A stretch of DNA of 53,928 nt from positions 1-53,928 of the forward strand of contig HF989722.1 in the NCBI GenBank assembly GCA_000431315.1. The letters run 5' to 3'. The notes beneath the pieces are model-generated. The model was not told the DNA's origin, did not search any database, and saw only the letters and a program-made list of their open reading frames with translations. Source of the stretch: Brachyspira sp. CAG:484. Lineage in GTDB: Bacteria > Cyanobacteriota > Vampirovibrionia > Gastranaerophilales > Gastranaerophilaceae. This document shows, piece by piece, positions 8,528 through 18,263 of this stretch. A program made the translations under genes and the position numbers. Every line of letters starts with the position of its first letter. The first letter of the stretch is position 1.

Positions 8528-9544
8528 TTAAGAAATAAAAGGCATAATTCCTGACCAGTTAAACGGTTTTGTATTTGCAAAATGAAGCAGTTTTCGGCTG
8601 TCTAGAGCTTTCATTTTGGCAAATGCAGCATCGTAGTCATCATCCCCTTTCATTGTAATTATCGGGATAAGCGCTTCATAGGCTAATTTAGTAACTTTTG
8701 CATCATAATTAATGGCTATTGTCTTAATTCCAAGCTTTAAGGCAACGAGCACTGCATGAAAACGCATTGCAATCATATATTCAAGGTGTGACATTTTAAA
8801 TATGAAATCATTTTTTGTAAGGGAATGAATTACTTCAGTATTAACTTCAGGATTCATTGTCTTTAAAAGTTTTTCAAATTTTAAACAAATTTTATAATCA
8901 AGAGCTTTTTGAAAAGCATAAATCTCAATTTTTCTGCCCGGGAATTCCTTCAAAATTTGCTCCGCAAGACGATTTAAAAGGACATCATTCATAGTTTTGT
9001 AATCTCTGAGCTGGACACCAATTGTCCCATCCGGATTGGCCGGAGTTACCTCGAGAGAAAATACCGGGTCATTTACAAGAGTAGCCTTTACTCCCCAGCT
9101 ATTTAAAAGTTGTAGGCTTTTTTGATCTCTAACGGATACAAAATCTGCTTTGAGCAAAAGTTTTTTAACAATTTCTACAGACTTTTCGCGCTTTAAAGGA
9201 CCTATCCCTTGTGCAAAAATTATTACTTTTTTATTCATAGCTTCAGCCAGCCAGATTACTGCAGAATAATATAATAAACTTTTGAAACTTGTAACATCCT
9301 GTAAAAGGCTTCCCCCTCCGGAAATAAGAACATCAGAACGTGACATTGCAAGAAACAGCGAAAGCAAACTAAAATTTTTAACAGAATAAACCTGATAAAG
9401 CAGGGAGGTTTTTTTAGGATTTTTAGAAATAACAGCAATATTGTTACCAAGAGATTTTAATTTATCAACGATAACCCCAAGAATTGCGTCATCACCAAAA
9501 TTGTCAAAACCATAATAACCTGATACAATTATACTTTTTGCCAT
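8528..9544 (-). CDS. csaB: Polysaccharide pyruvyl transferase CsaB
   Basis: A 338-residue enzyme of the CsaB type. It would transfer pyruvate from phosphoenolpyruvate as a ketal to a cell-wall polysaccharide sugar. The family start is clear (SGYYGFDNFGDDAIL), with GGGSLLQD near 76-83 and a C-terminal MRFHAVLVALKLG segment. Pyruvylated wall polymers are the known ligands of SLH domains, and an SLH protein is encoded at 33102. The gene is the third in a minus-strand operon; its ATG directly abuts the stop of kdgK with no spacer. Length is normal for the family. Confidence 0.9.
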   Translation of the reverse strand: MAKSIIVSGYYGFDNFGDDAILGVIVDKLKSLGNNIAVISKNPKKTSLLYQVYSVKNFSLLSLFLAMSRSDVLISGGGSLLQDVTSFKSLLYYSAVIWLAEAMNKKVIIFAQGIGPLKREKSVEIVKKLLLKADFVSVRDQKSLQLLNSWGVKATLVNDPVFSLEVTPANPDGTIGVQLRDYKTMNDVLLNRLAEQILKEFPGRKIEIYAFQKALDYKICLKFEKLLKTMNPEVNTEVIHSLTKNDFIFKMSHLEYMIAMRFHAVLVALKLGIKTIAINYDAKVTKLAYEALIPIITMKGDDDYDAAFAKMKALDSRKLLHFANTKPFNWSGIMPFIS

Positions 9545-10492
9545 TTAAAATCCGCAGCCTCCGCGCAAAATAGAATAAACTTCATCTTTATAAGGAATAG
9601 ATTTAATAGCACCAATCTCCTGAGCCTGTAAACCGGCAACAATACCTGCAAGTTTAACAGCTTCAACATGGTTGCAGCCATGGGTTATCGCGTGCATAAA
9701 ACCGCCGTTAAAAGCGTCACCTGAACATGTTGTGTCAACCGTTTCTTTAGTGAAAAATTCATTAAAGAAGATATTTCCGTTATATCCGGTAAAATATCCG
9801 CCTTTAAGGCTTGATTTGATAACAATTGTACTAACCCCCATATCCCAGAGTTTTTTAATAATATTTTCTGCAGATTCAAGCTCAAGAATATAAGTCGTGT
9901 CATACTTGTCATTCATAAACAGAATATCTACGTTAGAAACGATTTTATTAAAACTTTCTTTTGCATTTTCTTTCGTAGTGCACAAAAGTGAAAAATTAGG
10001 ATCAAAAGCAGTTGTAATATTATTCTTTTTAGCGAGTTCAAAAGCTTTTAAAACAGCTTCCTCGGCAGAAATAGACAAAGACATAGTTGTACCGGAAGAA
10101 TATAAAATTTTTGCGCCTGAAATATATTCTTCTGAAATATCATCAATGGAAAGCTTTGAAGGAGCAATTTTTTTTCTGTAATATGCGATTTCTTTATCAG
10201 CATCTACTGGTCTTGTTATAAAATAAAAGCCGTTCGGTTCGTTTGCAAGCTTTATCTGTGAAATATCAAGCCCCTCAGCCTGCCAGGAATCCATAAGAAA
10301 TTCCTTAAAAGCATCATTTCCGACTTTAGTAATAAAACCTACTTTTGAGCCTAGTCGCAGCGCAGAAATAGCTGTCGCAAGAGCATCACCGCCATAATAT
10401 TTATAAAGGCAGTCAGCACTTGCAAGGCTTGTACTGGCTGACAATTCTATTAAACATTCCCCAATCGCAACTATATCGAGTTTTTCTTCCAT
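9545..10492 (-). CDS. kdgK: PfkB-family sugar kinase, probably 2-keto-3-deoxygluconate kinase
   Basis: A 315-residue ribokinase/PfkB-fold kinase. The sugar-binding region YYGGDALATAISALRLG is near 32-48. The second signature DTTCSGDAFNGG has the catalytic base Asp at 259. The FYFITRPVDADKEIAYYRK segment is like KDG kinases, which phosphorylate 2-keto-3-deoxygluconate to KDPG. The neighbour upstream encodes the matching aldolase, which supports this specificity over ribokinase or fructokinase. The gap to eda is one base, so they are co-transcribed. The DTTGAGD signature is altered at two positions (Cys-Ser for Gly-Ala), but the Gly-Asp pair is kept. Confidence 0.85.
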   Translation of the reverse strand: MEEKLDIVAIGECLIELSASTSLASADCLYKYYGGDALATAISALRLGSKVGFITKVGNDAFKEFLMDSWQAEGLDISQIKLANEPNGFYFITRPVDADKEIAYYRKKIAPSKLSIDDISEEYISGAKILYSSGTTMSLSISAEEAVLKAFELAKKNNITTAFDPNFSLLCTTKENAKESFNKIVSNVDILFMNDKYDTTYILELESAENIIKKLWDMGVSTIVIKSSLKGGYFTGYNGNIFFNEFFTKETVDTTCSGDAFNGGFMHAITHGCNHVEAVKLAGIVAGLQAQEIGAIKSIPYKDEVYSILRGGCGF

Positions 10493-10493
10493 A

Positions 10494-11102
10494 TTATCCT
10501 TTCAAATCATTAAGAACAGTTCTGGCACGTTTTGTAATCTCATTATAAGAATATCCCTCAAACAGGTCACGTCCGACACCTGCTGCAAGAGCTCCGGCTT
10601 TTATATAAGAAGGAACTTCAGACAGCTTAACATTGCCTTGCGGAAGAACCTTTAAAAAAGGCATAGGTCTTAATATATCTTCAACATACAACGTTCCGCC
10701 AAGAGCGGTAACAGGATAAAGTTTTATCAAAGGCACCCTTGCTTTCCAGACATTATAAGCTTCATTTGGAGTTGAGGCACCTGCTATAAAAGGAATTTGC
10801 TTATCTTTAGAAATTTTAACAAGATTCATTTGAAAAATAGGTGACGATAAAATTTCTGCGCCAACTCCAAGAGCAGAAACAGCCTGCAAAGAAGTGATTA
10901 TGCCGCCGGCACATACGGTAATATCTTTTGATATTTCGCCTATAGCACCATATATATCCGCATTTTCAACATTAATCTCGACTACCTTAATTCCTGCATC
11001 AATAAGAGCCTTAGCAGTATCAATTACCTCCTGCGCATTAGAATTACGTATTATAGGTAATATTTTTTGTTCTGCCAGCAATTTGATTAAATTTTCGTTC
11101 AT
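10494..11102 (-). CDS. eda: KDPG/KHG aldolase with altered active site
   Basis: A 202-residue class I aldolase. It would split 2-keto-3-deoxy-6-phosphogluconate to pyruvate and glyceraldehyde 3-phosphate. The Schiff-base lysine is K127 in IKLYP, and the general acid/base Glu is E42 in VEINVE. In the E. coli enzyme the fourth residue after that Glu is an active-site Arg (Arg49); here it is E46, an unusual change. The phosphate-side region CAGGI also differs from the common GAGTV. It may still be a KDPG aldolase or have a shifted substrate. It is first in the eda-kdgK-csaB operon, with ribosome-binding site AGGA and a TATAAT box upstream. Confidence 0.82.
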   Translation of the reverse strand: MNENLIKLLAEQKILPIIRNSNAQEVIDTAKALIDAGIKVVEINVENADIYGAIGEISKDITVCAGGIITSLQAVSALGVGAEILSSPIFQMNLVKISKDKQIPFIAGASTPNEAYNVWKARVPLIKLYPVTALGGTLYVEDILRPMPFLKVLPQGNVKLSEVPSYIKAGALAAGVGRDLFEGYSYNEITKRARTVLNDLKG

Positions 11103-11162
11103 AATCTATCCTTTTTTCAGAATTTATTATATCATAAAATATAGGATTGGGATTTGTGAAAC

Positions 11163-13109
11163 ATGAAGAAGTTTAAATCGAAGTTATTTTTTATAAAATC
11201 ATTCTTTTTGCATTTATTTTTATCGCTGGTGGTGATATTTCTTTCCTGGCAGTTTATAGAGCCAAATGCTTACAATTTTATGATAAAAAACTTTTCTGCC
11301 ACCAAAAGCGGTTCAGATAATATTGCAGTAATTGTTATTGATGATAAGTCAATAGCATATCACCGCTGGCCCTGGCCAAGAGAATATTACGCAAAAATCA
11401 TGGAATATCTCAATGACTATGCAAAACCTGAAATTATCGGATATGACGCGATACTTACTTCACTTGATAAAGACAACCCAAAATCTGATGAATATTTTTT
11501 TAATACAGTAAAAAGAATTGACAATCTTGTAACAGGTTTCAGCCCGCTCCAGCAGCCTTATGAGAACGAGCAGGAAGGCAGAAAGTATGACATAAAATTC
11601 ATGAATAAATTCGGGGTAAATATTATCAAAAAGTATGAACCCTATGATTTTGGAAGATATAAAAGTATCTCTGAATTTCCAAAGCCATATTTTGATGCTG
11701 TAAAACGGGTCGGCTCAGTAAATATTTCACAGAACCCTGATGGATACTTAACTTACATGGATCAGGTAGTATCTGTGAATGGGAATTATTATCCTTCACT
11801 AGGATTAAGAATGTACATGCTTTTAAATAATACAGACAGCATAACCCTTTTGCCGGATAAGATTTATGTAGAAAAAACAGGTCTTACTATTCCTTCAGTA
11901 GCAAATTCAAAAGGGCTACAAAATTTAATCCGTTACTATAGAGTAAATGACAGCGATTCCTATACACACAGGAAATATTCTGCAATTGATATTATAGATT
12001 CCCTTGAGGCTATAAAGAAAGGGCAGAAACCTGCAGTTAACCCGTCTGAATTTACAGGAAAAATAGTTTTTGTAGGCGCAAATGCAAAAGCTGCAGCGCT
12101 GGCTCTTGAAGATGCACTGCCGACACCTGTTTTACAGAAACATCCCGGCGTTGACATTCAGGCGACAAACCTTGATAATCTTCTGACAAAAGACTTTATA
12201 ACACAGACCTCCCTGCTGCAGGATTTAGTTATACTATTTACAATTACAGTACTGACATTTATAATCATCAGTAAATTTTCATACTTTGCTTCTTTATTTT
12301 TGCTTATATTACTTGCGGCATTTTATATAATGTTCTCTGTAGTCTGTTATCAGGCGGGCGTAGCCGTTAACGTAATAACACCTATTGCCATACAGCTTTT
12401 GACTACAATTTTTGGCTACTCATACAGATTTTTACTGGAAGGCAAAACCAAAGAAAAAATAAAACAAGCAATGGGCAAGTATTTATCACAGGATATTATG
12501 AAAAATGTTGTCCAAAATATTGATGATATTAAACTCGGCGGCAAGCGTGCTAACGTAACGGTTTTATTTGCAGATATACGCGGTTTCACGAGCATGAGTG
12601 AAAAGATGACAGCGGAAGAAGTTTCGGTAATATTAAATGAATATTTTACCGAAATTGAGCCAATAATCACAAAATACAACGGAGTAATCAATAAGTTCAT
12701 CGGTGATGCTGTTATGGCTATCTTTGGGGAGCCAATACAGGACATAAACCACCCTGTTAATGCTGTAAAATGTGCCAATGATATGCTGAAAAAAGTTAAC
12801 CAGCTTCAGGATAAATGGCTTTTTGAAGGAAAACCTAAAATAGAAATAGGCATAGGAATTAATACAGGAGAGGCTTTTGTAGGTAATATAGGTTCTGAAA
12901 AACGTCTTGAGTATACTGTAATAGGTGATACTGTAAACCTGGCAAGCAGGATTGAAAGCTATAACAAAGTTTACAGGACAAACTTTCTAATAAGCAGTTC
13001 CACATATTCCTATGTAAGTTCAATAGCTGATGTTATAAAAATCAGTGAAGTTCAAATCCGCGGTAAGGCAAAAAAAATGGACATATATGAAGTGTTAAGA
13101 TTAAGCTGA
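11163..13109 (+). CDS. CHASE2-domain class III adenylate/guanylate cyclase
   Basis: A 648-residue membrane receptor cyclase. The first membrane segment is at about 10-32. A periplasmic CHASE2 sensor domain (about 40-335) follows, with the typical VIDDKSIAYHRWPWPRE start. Three closely spaced membrane segments lie at about 345-425. The C-terminal cyclase domain (about 460-640) keeps both metal-binding aspartates, D471 in FADIRGF and D515 in FIGDAV, plus the GDTVNLASR transition-state motif. It would make cyclic AMP or cyclic GMP in response to an external signal. Nucleotide specificity cannot be fixed by eye. It is divergent from the eda operon, and recG follows after 10 bases. Confidence 0.92.
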   Translation: MKKFKSKLFFIKSFFLHLFLSLVVIFLSWQFIEPNAYNFMIKNFSATKSGSDNIAVIVIDDKSIAYHRWPWPREYYAKIMEYLNDYAKPEIIGYDAILTSLDKDNPKSDEYFFNTVKRIDNLVTGFSPLQQPYENEQEGRKYDIKFMNKFGVNIIKKYEPYDFGRYKSISEFPKPYFDAVKRVGSVNISQNPDGYLTYMDQVVSVNGNYYPSLGLRMYMLLNNTDSITLLPDKIYVEKTGLTIPSVANSKGLQNLIRYYRVNDSDSYTHRKYSAIDIIDSLEAIKKGQKPAVNPSEFTGKIVFVGANAKAAALALEDALPTPVLQKHPGVDIQATNLDNLLTKDFITQTSLLQDLVILFTITVLTFIIISKFSYFASLFLLILLAAFYIMFSVVCYQAGVAVNVITPIAIQLLTTIFGYSYRFLLEGKTKEKIKQAMGKYLSQDIMKNVVQNIDDIKLGGKRANVTVLFADIRGFTSMSEKMTAEEVSVILNEYFTEIEPIITKYNGVINKFIGDAVMAIFGEPIQDINHPVNAVKCANDMLKKVNQLQDKWLFEGKPKIEIGIGINTGEAFVGNIGSEKRLEYTVIGDTVNLASRIESYNKVYRTNFLISSSTYSYVSSIADVIKISEVQIRGKAKKMDIYEVLRLS

Positions 13110-13119
13110 GAATAGTCCG

Positions 13120-15501
13120 ATGATAGAAAACTTAGACCAGATAAAATTAGCTATTGATGTTGAAGTCAAATATAAATATATAGATATAAGAGGAAAAGCA
13201 CAGTGTTTTTCAGCTTTTATCAAAAATGAAGCCAGGAAAATTTATAAAACTTCAGGTAAAAATCCGCGCTGGCAGGTTATTATTGAAACTTTTGAGCACT
13301 ACCCTTTTGCCTCACTGAATGAACGAAGAAGGGCTATTGATCACCTTATAAAAGCCATAAAATCTGAAATTCAAACTAATAAAATTCAGCCGGACACAGA
13401 AGCTCATCATAAAGATATTCCCAAAAATCCAAATGAAGTTGATGTAATGTATGTAAAAGGTGTTGGTCCAAAGCTTGCATACAAATTGAATAAACTTGGA
13501 ATTTATACTGCAAATGACTTAATGTGCTATTTCCCGAAACGCCATGTTGATTACTCATCAAGAACATTAATCAAAAATTTGAAAGAGGGAGAAAATACAA
13601 CTGTTTTCGGCTATATAAAATCGGTTTCCGCATTTAACACAAAGAATAATCTTTCAGTAGTGAAAGTCACAGTTGCAGATGAAACAGGGAGGCTGGAACT
13701 GAGCTTTTTTAATGCAAAATCAAATAGATTTACACTTGAAAGAACAAAAGCTCAATTCCCGGTAAACGCAGGGATAATGCTCTCCGGAACAGTTAAACTT
13801 AACAATTACAGCAAAAAACTTACAATTGACAAACCGTCATATTCAATAATGACAGGAGAATTCCTTGAAAGCGGCAGCCTGCATCTTGGCAGAATTGTTC
13901 CAATATACCCGGTTTGCGAAGATTTAAGCATTAAGACGCTAAGAAACGCAATCCACAATGCTCTGGAACTTTATAAAGATTATATTACCAATATAGTTCC
14001 TGAAGACATCCGCGAAAGGCTCGGTCTTCTTGACAAAAAAATTGCTGTTATGCAAATGCACTTTCCTGAAAATATGGAAATGCTCGAACGTGCCAGATTT
14101 AGCCTTGTATTTGAAGAATTATTTCTTGTGCAGCTTAAGCTTGTAAGACTGCGCGAAGAAAATAATACCCATTCAGCGCTGGCACTAAAAATACAAAAAG
14201 ACGGACTTGTTCAAAAATTCATTAACAGCTTACCATTTGAACTTACAGCAGGTCAGAAAAAGGCAGTTAATGAGATTTTAAATGATTTAAACTCTGAAAG
14301 ACCAATGGCAAGATTACTCCAAGGTGATGTTGGCAGCGGAAAGACCGTTGTTGCCTGCATAATGCTTCTTGCAGGCGTGGAAAATGGTTATCAGGGAGCT
14401 CTTATGGCGCCGACAGAAATTCTTGCACAACAGCATTATAATAATCTTATTCAATGGCTTACCCCGCTGGGCTTGAGTGTAGGGCTATTTCTGGGTTCTC
14501 AGGGGAAAAAAGTCAGAGAAAGCTTCCAAAAAGACTTACGCAACGGACAAACAAATATTGCTGTAGGGACACATGCTCTTATTCAGGATAATATTGAATT
14601 TAATAATCTTGGAGCAATAGTAGTTGATGAACAGCACCGGTTTGGAGTAAAACAAAGAAACATTTTGCGTAAAAAATCACAAAATCCGCAAATGCTTACA
14701 ATGACAGCGACGCCAATTCCAAGAACGCTTGCAATGACTGTCCATGGCGATTTGGACTTAACAATAATAGATGAACTTCCTAAAGGCCGTCTGCCTGTGA
14801 AAACCTCTCTTACAGGATCCCATAGAGGTGTATATGACTTAATCAGACAACAAATTGAAGAAGGCAGACAAGCTTATGTTGTATACCCTTTGATAGAAGA
14901 AAGCGAAACCCTTTCTGCAAAAGCCGCAACTAAAGAAGCCGAACATCTTCAGCAGGATGTTTTTCCACAGTTTAAAGTCGGACTTTTGCATGGAAAACTT
15001 AAAAATGATGAAAAAGAACAGGTCATGAATGATTTTAAAAATAAAAAATATGACATCCTTGTTTCGACAACTGTAGTTGAAGTTGGAGTTGACGTACCGA
15101 ATGCAACTGTTATTGTTATTGAAAATGCTGAACGTTTTGGACTTTCCCAGCTTCACCAGTTGAGAGGCAGAGTTGGCAGAAGTGCACTCCAGTCTTACTG
15201 TGTCCTTGTATCAGGAACAAAATCACAGGAAACAAGAGAACGATTAAATATAATGACACAAACTAATGATGGATTTGTCATTGCTGAAAAAGATTTACAA
15301 CTGCGGGGTCCGGGGGAATTTCTGGGAACAAGACAAAGCGGTCTGCCGGATTTAATTATTTCGGACATAGTTAAGGATGCTAAGATACTGGAACTTGCAA
15401 GAATGGAAGCAATAGATTTTTTAAAAACGCATAACATTGATGATTATCCTCTGCTACAGAAAGTTACCTCGCTTCAAATGTTTAGCGGACTGGATATATA
15501 A
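13120..15501 (+). CDS. recG: ATP-dependent DNA helicase RecG
   Basis: A 793-residue superfamily 2 helicase that reverses stalled replication forks and branch-migrates Holliday junctions. An extra N-terminal helical segment (about 110 residues) precedes the wedge/OB domain, as in several cyanobacterial RecG proteins. Walker A is GDVGSGKT (402-409). The other helicase signatures are DEQHRFGV, TATPIPRT and QLRGRVGR, and the C-terminal RecG segment LQLRGPGEFLGTRQSG is present. The gene starts 10 bases after the cyclase, so it is probably in the same operon. Intact. Confidence 0.97.
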   Translation: MIENLDQIKLAIDVEVKYKYIDIRGKAQCFSAFIKNEARKIYKTSGKNPRWQVIIETFEHYPFASLNERRRAIDHLIKAIKSEIQTNKIQPDTEAHHKDIPKNPNEVDVMYVKGVGPKLAYKLNKLGIYTANDLMCYFPKRHVDYSSRTLIKNLKEGENTTVFGYIKSVSAFNTKNNLSVVKVTVADETGRLELSFFNAKSNRFTLERTKAQFPVNAGIMLSGTVKLNNYSKKLTIDKPSYSIMTGEFLESGSLHLGRIVPIYPVCEDLSIKTLRNAIHNALELYKDYITNIVPEDIRERLGLLDKKIAVMQMHFPENMEMLERARFSLVFEELFLVQLKLVRLREENNTHSALALKIQKDGLVQKFINSLPFELTAGQKKAVNEILNDLNSERPMARLLQGDVGSGKTVVACIMLLAGVENGYQGALMAPTEILAQQHYNNLIQWLTPLGLSVGLFLGSQGKKVRESFQKDLRNGQTNIAVGTHALIQDNIEFNNLGAIVVDEQHRFGVKQRNILRKKSQNPQMLTMTATPIPRTLAMTVHGDLDLTIIDELPKGRLPVKTSLTGSHRGVYDLIRQQIEEGRQAYVVYPLIEESETLSAKAATKEAEHLQQDVFPQFKVGLLHGKLKNDEKEQVMNDFKNKKYDILVSTTVVEVGVDVPNATVIVIENAERFGLSQLHQLRGRVGRSALQSYCVLVSGTKSQETRERLNIMTQTNDGFVIAEKDLQLRGPGEFLGTRQSGLPDLIISDIVKDAKILELARMEAIDFLKTHNIDDYPLLQKVTSLQMFSGLDI

Positions 15502-15599
15502 GTTAGAAAACCGCCAGAAACGGGCATAATACATATATAAGGGATAGAATTGTTAATTTTTGTAAAGTATAATTTGCCGAATTTAGCAATTATTCAAAT

Positions 15600-15624
15600 A
15601 GTATATACTTTTTATATATAAGAG
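15600..15624 (+). promoter_or_regulatory. AGTATATACT promoter element, copy 2
   Basis: The perfect palindrome AGTATATACT (15600-15609) is followed by an AT-only stretch and AAGAG. It begins 46 bases before the ATG. Compare 16888-16914 and the inverted copy at 36111-36137. Confidence 0.55.
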
Positions 15625-15645
15625 TATAAAGTATGAGGTAAAGCT

Positions 15646-16794
15646 ATGAATCGTATGTATCGGGGTCCACTCGGCGGTTATAGACCAAATCCTTGGCATG
15701 GTTTCAGCTGGGGCAGCAAACATACAACATATGTTCAAAATAACTTCTTCGGCGGTCCAAGACCTATGGGCGGCGGAATTGTTCATTTCGGCAGTTTTGG
15801 CGGCTATAGAAATATCGGATGCGGCTGCAACTGCGGTATGGGCAGCTTTGGAAAATGGATGCTCGGGCTTGGAATCGGTACAACTTTCTTAGGCGGAATA
15901 ATGAACGCATTCGGCTTAGGCGGCGGAAGCGTAAATAATAATTATACTACTGTTATTGATGACAGAAATGCTTCAACACATACAACAAGACGGGAAAGTT
16001 CACGCAGCGATTCTAGTATTTCTTTAAATTCAATGCAGCAACAGCTGGATAAAATGCAGCAGCAATTAGACAATCTGACAGAAGAATTACAGCGGGATAA
16101 TAGCAGAAACAGAATTGGCGACAGTGATACAGATACAGATGCAGATGTTGACGTAGATAATGATACAGATATAGATAATGATGATGAAAGAATATCAGGA
16201 CACACCGGTATAGAAGATGCTGACAATGACAGCGACAGCGATGATGAATTAACACTTACCCCGGGAGCCAGAAATATTTTAACTACATCACAGGTTCATG
16301 CAAATGATTATAATGTAACCAAAGGTGATACCTGGTTCCATATAGCACAGGGAATGTACACCGGACCTAACGGTGCTAAATTATCACAGGATGAAATTAA
16401 GGCAATCTATACAGCATTAAGAGCTCAATATGTAGATGGAGGTCACGTTGAAAACGGACAGGTACTTGATAAAAATAATCAGCCTGTAAATATCAGCAAT
16501 ATGGATCTGCCAAGAGGAGTTTTAAAATTACCTGACACATTAACTATTAACGGAAAAACTTACAGCTATAATAAAAATGGTTCTGTTACAAAAGTAAATT
16601 ACACTCCTGGGAACGTAACAAAAGCAGGAACATATAATGCAAGACAAACAAGTGATTCAAAATGGATTGCAACAATTAACGGACAAGACTGCGGAACAAC
16701 AAAATATGATTCAAAGCAAGAAGCAATAGAAGCAGCAGAAGCGATAATTGAAGAAGAACTTGCAGGAAATGATAACAAACCAATTACTGAATAA
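15646..16794 (+). CDS. NNFFGG-family protein with LysM-like segment
   Basis: A 382-residue protein of unrecognised family. It opens with an Arg/Gly/Trp-rich head containing TTYVQNNFFGG (about 26-36), then a Gly/Cys stretch and one hydrophobic segment (GKWMLGLGIGTTFLGGI). The same head is in the next gene. A short coiled coil of LQQLDKMQ-type repeats follows (about 125-150), then an almost pure Asp/Thr/Val run (about 160-185). A segment at about 220-240 (YNVTKGDTWFHIAQGMY) resembles the start of a LysM peptidoglycan-binding motif. The C-terminus has a short alpha-beta repeat. A cell-envelope role is inference from these parts. Confidence 0.75.
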   Translation: MNRMYRGPLGGYRPNPWHGFSWGSKHTTYVQNNFFGGPRPMGGGIVHFGSFGGYRNIGCGCNCGMGSFGKWMLGLGIGTTFLGGIMNAFGLGGGSVNNNYTTVIDDRNASTHTTRRESSRSDSSISLNSMQQQLDKMQQQLDNLTEELQRDNSRNRIGDSDTDTDADVDVDNDTDIDNDDERISGHTGIEDADNDSDSDDELTLTPGARNILTTSQVHANDYNVTKGDTWFHIAQGMYTGPNGAKLSQDEIKAIYTALRAQYVDGGHVENGQVLDKNNQPVNISNMDLPRGVLKLPDTLTINGKTYSYNKNGSVTKVNYTPGNVTKAGTYNARQTSDSKWIATINGQDCGTTKYDSKQEAIEAAEAIIEEELAGNDNKPITE

Positions 16795-16800
16795 ATTAAA

Positions 16801-16830
16801 AACCGGCGTCAGCAATGGCGCCGGTTCTAT
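16801..16830 (+). terminator. Terminator-like hairpin
   Basis: AACCGGCG (16801-16808) pairs with CGCCGGTT (16819-16826). The following T tract is short. Confidence 0.65.
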
Positions 16831-16887
16831 TATATTAATTGTAAAGAAATGTAACACAAATTATAATAAAAAGGCAATTTTTTAAAT

Positions 16888-16914
16888 AGTATATACTTTA
16901 TATATATAAGAGAG
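16888..16914 (+). promoter_or_regulatory. AGTATATACT promoter element, copy 3
   Basis: A 27-base element starting with the palindrome AGTATATACT. It is identical over all 27 bases to the inverse complement of 36111-36137. It begins 47 bases before the ATG at 16935. Confidence 0.6.
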
Positions 16915-16934
16915 TAAAACTACGGAGAGAGTAT

Positions 16935-18263
16935 ATGGTTTACATGCAGCCTAGAGCAAACTTAAGTTCAGTTGGACGCCAGCCGTTCCGTCCGGGACAA
17001 TGGCAGGGGTTTAAAGGCGTAAGTAAAAATACAACTTATGTCCAGAATAACTTCTTTGGCGGCGCATACGGCGGCTATTATGACAGCGCTCTAAATTATT
17101 ATAACACCGGCAGCTGTTGTGATGGCGGCGGAATGAGTAAAGGCATGAAATGGCTTATGGGCCTCGGGGTTGGCACAACCTTACTCGGTGGAATTTTATC
17201 TTTATTTAAGAAAGATAAAAATGAAGAAGCGGGTGGTACACCTCCGGCTAATACTGCAAGTGATCAGATTCGCCAGATGCAGGAACAAATTAATAAATTA
17301 CAAAAACAGTTAAGTGACGCACAGTCAGCAAAAGAACCGGTTGCTACAGCACCAAAGGAAAAACCTGTAGTAGAACAAAAACCAAAAGAGGAAGTAAAAC
17401 CACAGGAAGATCCATATAAAGATTTTGGTAAAAACGGTATTATATGTCGTGACGCAAGTGGTTACACCAAAAATATTACAGGTCTTGCAGGACAAGTTAC
17501 AATAACAAAAGCCGGCAGCGAAGGGCAGCCGCCTCAGGAATTTACAATAACAGATACATCTGAAAACAGTAAGGGTAACACCTATACATATCAATTAAGC
17601 GGTACATCTTCTGATGGCAAACCAATTTATACCTGCGTTTCTAAAAACGGTCAGTCAATCAGCAGCGGCAACCAGTATACATACGATAACGGAGAACTGG
17701 TTCAATATCAGAACCAGGATGGCTTTGGCAGAGGCTTGAAAACTGATGCACAATTAAGCAGACCATCCGGAGAAAATGGCGGCGGTGTACAACAGACTTT
17801 CTCACAAAAAATGGAAGTAAACACCAGCGCTGGACCTGCAACAATTACTGTTACAGCAAGCTCTCAGGAAGAACTTAACCAAAAAGTTGAAGCTGAAAAA
17901 GATAAATCAGAAAGCTGGCAGCCTGTAACAGATATGATAAATGGTAAAGGCATTCTAGATACACCATGGAGCAAGTATGCAACAGCTTCCTCTACAGAAC
18001 AGCAACAACAATCACCGCAAAACGGAGGACAGGTATCACAGGCAAGCCAGCAAGTAAATGCAAATCTTCAAAAGCTTGATGGTGATAGAAAAAGAATGGC
18101 ATCAGGAACTTTAGACAATATTAATAAATCAAATCTCCCTGAAGCTCAAAAAGAACAATTAAGACAAAAATTGGCAGAAGCAACAGATACAAAAGGACTT
18201 CCAGTGCCTATCAACAGCTTCAAAGCAACAATAACAGAAATTAATAAAGCTTTAATGGCATAG
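16935..18263 (+). CDS. NNFFGG-family protein, paralogue of 15646
   Basis: A 442-residue protein of unrecognised family. Its first 80 residues match the preceding gene: a Pro/Arg/Trp head, TTYVQNNFFGG, a Gly/Tyr/Cys stretch, and a hydrophobic segment GLGVGTTLLGGIL. A coiled coil (about 100-130) and a Pro/Lys/Glu linker follow. Then comes a beta-rich region of about 150 residues and a Gln-rich helical tail. The rear halves of the two paralogues differ, so a shared head seems to present different cargo domains. The ribosome-binding site is GGAGAGA. Surface location is inference. Confidence 0.75.
   Translation: MVYMQPRANLSSVGRQPFRPGQWQGFKGVSKNTTYVQNNFFGGAYGGYYDSALNYYNTGSCCDGGGMSKGMKWLMGLGVGTTLLGGILSLFKKDKNEEAGGTPPANTASDQIRQMQEQINKLQKQLSDAQSAKEPVATAPKEKPVVEQKPKEEVKPQEDPYKDFGKNGIICRDASGYTKNITGLAGQVTITKAGSEGQPPQEFTITDTSENSKGNTYTYQLSGTSSDGKPIYTCVSKNGQSISSGNQYTYDNGELVQYQNQDGFGRGLKTDAQLSRPSGENGGGVQQTFSQKMEVNTSAGPATITVTASSQEELNQKVEAEKDKSESWQPVTDMINGKGILDTPWSKYATASSTEQQQQSPQNGGQVSQASQQVNANLQKLDGDRKRMASGTLDNINKSNLPEAQKEQLRQKLAEATDTKGLPVPINSFKATITEINKALMA

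Noticed and set aside
9672..10181. Two plus-strand open frames inside kdgK
   Set aside because: They are antisense shadows of a clear PfkB kinase, have no ribosome-binding sites and read as low-quality hydrophobic protein.
15942..16255. Ser- and His/Tyr-rich antisense frames within 15646-16794
   Set aside because: They are the mirror of the Asp/Thr repeat tract, which makes open frames on the other strand by composition alone.
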